DNA of 25,123 nt, taken from a virus. The notes under the pieces are model-generated. The model ran no database searches. It saw only the letters and a list, made by a program, of their open reading frames with translations, and had not been told where the DNA came from. Position 1 is the stretch's first letter; every line of letters starts with the position of its first letter. Positions 23,560 to 25,123 of the stretch are shown here, one piece after another. Made by a program: the position numbers and the translations under genes. The DNA lies in IMG/VR virus record IMGVR_UViG_3300033149_003208, positions 1 to 25,123 of that record. One strand, written 5' to 3'.

Positions 23560-24263
23560 AGAAATTTCTTATTAAATGTATACAAGCATGTATTAATTCA
23601 TATGGCGGTGAACATGGTAAGGTAAAACCTGTGTTTGAAAAAACAAAAGAATTTACATTCAAGAATTGTCAAGGTTTTTTTGGATATGAAGATGATACGT
23701 TATGGATAATATTTCGTGGTACGGATCAATTAGATGATTGGGTTAAGAATTTTAGATTTAGTTTAAAAAAAATTAATAACATAAAATATAAAAAAGTAAC
23801 ACCGTATGAAGGTATAAATCCTAAAGTAAAAGTACATGAAGGATTTATTATTATATACAAACAAGCGAGAGAAGTAATATTTAATGAGGCTGAAAAATAC
23901 AATAAAATAGTAGTAACGGGACACAGTTTAGGTGGTGCTTTAACTACTTTATGTGCTTTAGATTTAAGTTACTGGTATCCTGACAAATATATTTTTTCAG
24001 TACCGATAGCAAGTCCAAAAGTAGGGAATAAATATTTTGTAAGGTCTTATAATAAGAGAGTGCCACATAGTATAAGAATAGTATATGGTGAAGATTATAT
24101 TACGAAAGTTCCATTAGGGATAATGGGGTATCCACATGTTAAGAAATTATTACATATTGGGAAAAGTAATATTTTATTTAAGATACCATTTTTAAGGGTA
24201 ATTGGTGTAAAAGACCATTATCCACAAAAATATCTTGAAAATATAAAAAAGGCAAATGTTTAA
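23556..24263 (+). CDS. Class 3 lipase (alpha/beta hydrolase)
   Basis: The 235-aa protein is a complete lipase_3: FRGTD (53-57) near the oxyanion region, the nucleophile elbow GHSLGGA with Ser124 (122-128), Asp180 in the GEDYITKVP segment (178-186) and His221 in DHYPQKYL (220-227), together a full Ser-Asp-His triad. VHEGF (93-97) is also a family motif. The family cleaves ester bonds of triacylglycerols or phospholipids. There is no signal peptide, so it would act from the cytoplasm or after holin action. It overlaps the small TM gene before it (ATGA) and lies between holin-like and transglycosylase genes, suggesting a role in membrane breakdown at lysis. Its codon use looks slightly less AT-biased than its neighbours. 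Confidence 0.92.
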   Translation: MKKFLIKCIQACINSYGGEHGKVKPVFEKTKEFTFKNCQGFFGYEDDTLWIIFRGTDQLDDWVKNFRFSLKKINNIKYKKVTPYEGINPKVKVHEGFIIIYKQAREVIFNEAEKYNKIVVTGHSLGGALTTLCALDLSYWYPDKYIFSVPIASPKVGNKYFVRSYNKRVPHSIRIVYGEDYITKVPLGIMGYPHVKKLLHIGKSNILFKIPFLRVIGVKDHYPQKYLENIKKANV

Positions 24264-24402
24264 AAGATTATTAGATGAGATACAAAAATTTAGAAAAGTT
24301 ATAAGATATAGTAAAGATAAAGAAAAAAAAATAAAGGAGATTGAAATGTATATATGTGAAAAATTAAATAATGAAGAAAAATTGAAAAAAGAAAATAAAT
24401 GA
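24256..24402 (+). CDS. Small charged coiled protein, 48 aa
   Basis: This 48-residue frame starts inside the end of the lipase gene (8-nt overlap, as with several neighbours) and reads MFKRLLDEIQKFRKVIRY, then a Lys/Glu-rich helix with one cysteine (YICEKLNNEEKL). The only ribosome site is AAGG 3 nt before the ATG, which is close. It fills the space before the transglycosylase and may be a small coiled-coil lysis accessory or Rz1-like partner, although it has no signal peptide. The frame could be chance. Confidence 0.5.
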   Translation: MFKRLLDEIQKFRKVIRYSKDKEKKIKEIEMYICEKLNNEEKLKKENK

Positions 24403-24435
24403 AATATAATATAGGGTATGATATGAGGGGGTTGA

Positions 24436-25050
24436 TTGAAGAAAGGAGTAATAATAATTATGATTATGCTTGGATTTTGCAATTCAAAAACAAATGATGT
24501 TATTCAAGAAAAAATTGATTATTATATAGATTTATATATCAAAAAATATTCCGATAAAATAAAAATAGAAAAAGCTCTTGTTAAAGCTATTTATATGCAA
24601 GAAAGTAGAATGAGTCCTTATTGTATTAGATATGAAAAACATCTTAAAACAAATACAAGTTATCTTGCTATACTTTCACATAAAGAAGTAAAAGATGATT
24701 TGTCATTTTCAAGTTTAGGGATAGGACAAATTCTTTTTGGAACAGCTAAATGGCTTGGATTTAAAGGTTCCCCTGAAGAACTTATTTTATTAAAAAATTC
24801 TGTTAAATATTCAATTTTATATATTCGTTATCTTATTAAAAAATATTATAATATAGAAAAAGTAATAAGTGCATATAATCAAGGTTCTCCAAAATGGATA
24901 GATAAAAATAAAGATGGTATAAAACAAGCATGGGAAAAATGGAGAAACTGGAGATATGTAAAAAATGTATTAAAATATTATCAAAATTTTGGTGGAATAA
25001 TAAAAATTTCAAAAAAAAATTCAAAAAAAATTAAAAATCAAAAAAAATAA
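24436..25050 (+). CDS. SLT-type lytic transglycosylase (endolysin)
   Basis: The 204-aa protein has the Slt/GEWL fold signature: catalytic Glu56 in AIYMQESRMSP (51-61), SSLGIGQIL (92-100) and SAYNQGSPKW (145-154), the A-Y-N-x-G motif. It cuts the MurNAc-GlcNAc bond of peptidoglycan with formation of 1,6-anhydro ends. A short basic-hydrophobic N-terminus (KKGVIIIMIMLGFC, 2-15) looks like a signal or signal-anchor peptide, and Cys15 sits like a lipoprotein cysteine, but the -1 residue (Phe) is not a standard lipobox. The start is TTG 24436 with GAGGGGG upstream; ATG 24460 with AAAGGAG would give a shorter protein lacking the basic residues. The C-terminus is a poly-lysine/Asn tail. Confidence 0.86.
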   Translation: MKKGVIIIMIMLGFCNSKTNDVIQEKIDYYIDLYIKKYSDKIKIEKALVKAIYMQESRMSPYCIRYEKHLKTNTSYLAILSHKEVKDDLSFSSLGIGQILFGTAKWLGFKGSPEELILLKNSVKYSILYIRYLIKKYYNIEKVISAYNQGSPKWIDKNKDGIKQAWEKWRNWRYVKNVLKYYQNFGGIIKISKKNSKKIKNQKK

Positions 25051-25060
25051 TCAAATACAA

Positions 25061-25123
25061 GTCTATAGAATACCCCTGAGAGCCACATAGAAGCCCGTAG
25101 AGAAGACTTTTATCAAAAGTAGT
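25061..25123 (+). other. GC-rich non-coding stretch, possible start of a structured RNA
   Basis: After the transglycosylase stop, positions 25061-25107 have 23 G or C of 47 bases (about half), against roughly a quarter elsewhere, and no coding frame runs through them. A perfect 6-bp hairpin follows, ACTTTT (25106-25111) with ATC loop and AAAAGT (25115-25120). The stretch is cut by the window edge, so it could be the start of a structured RNA or a regulatory element; I recognise no known riboswitch, tRNA or tmRNA in it. Confidence 0.4.

Noticed and set aside
24422-24496. A 24-codon frame starting at ATG 24422 before the transglycosylase.
   Set aside because: It consists mostly of the transglycosylase sequence in another frame, and its ribosome site is absent.
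89-25024. Several minus-strand frames of 60-108 codons.
   Set aside because: All lie opposite well-supported + strand genes, have biased hydrophobic composition typical of antisense of AT-rich coding sequence, and have no convincing ribosome sites of their own.

Overview
The window is a contiguous piece of a tailed double-stranded DNA phage or prophage (Caudoviricetes). It is very AT-rich, with G+C roughly a quarter by eye. Every gene I can support is on the + strand, packed end to end with 1-, 4- or 8-nt overlaps and AAGGAG-type ribosome binding sites. TAA, TGA and TAG all act as stops, so the ordinary bacterial code applies. The host is probably a low-GC bacterium with strong Shine-Dalgarno use (Bacillota, Fusobacteriota or a similarly AT-rich lineage); the sequence does not settle which. 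No stretch longer than 300 bases lacks a gene, and I found no tRNA, CRISPR array, integrase, transposase or minus-strand gene.

Layout. (1) 1-2389 is an accessory block: the tail of an unknown gene, a PAPS-reductase (CysH)-like PP-loop protein, a protein that looks like the Cas5-type RAMP subunit Csf3 of type IV CRISPR systems, an 81-aa basic protein, a 26-aa membrane peptide and a left-handed beta-helix acyltransferase. (2) 2391-4504 begins with a strong, apparently leaderless promoter and holds three small proteins followed by small and large terminase. (3) 4511-8675 begins with a consensus promoter and encodes portal, MuF-type minor head protein, a small protein, scaffold and major capsid protein, closed by an intrinsic terminator. 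(4) 8690-12134 is a glycan cassette (GT2-TPR-GT4 fusion, SAM methyltransferase, GT2) set inside the head module. It is followed at 12127-13893 by a predicted beta-helix surface protein. (5) 13902-15819 has head-tail connector and tail completion genes and the tail tube gene, closed by a second terminator with the same loop as the first. (6) 15869-16536 is the tail assembly chaperone pair with a -1 frameshift site. (7) 16539-23177 has a short tape measure, tail-tip/hub proteins and two fibre-like proteins, one glycine-rich. (8) 23182-25050 is a lysis cassette with two single-TM proteins, a class 3 lipase, a small coiled protein and an SLT-type lytic transglycosylase. The window ends in a GC-richer non-coding stretch.

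How it fits together. Terminase and portal package DNA into a capsid built by scaffold and major capsid protein. The tape measure length suggests a short siphovirus-type tail of roughly 90 nm (inference from about 1.5 angstrom per residue). The glycan cassette and acyltransferase probably modify a virion protein or host surface. The most unusual element is the overlapping cysH-like/csf3-like pair: the same two families co-occur in type IV-B CRISPR-like loci, but here they sit in a phage with no Cas7-like backbone or large subunit inside the window.
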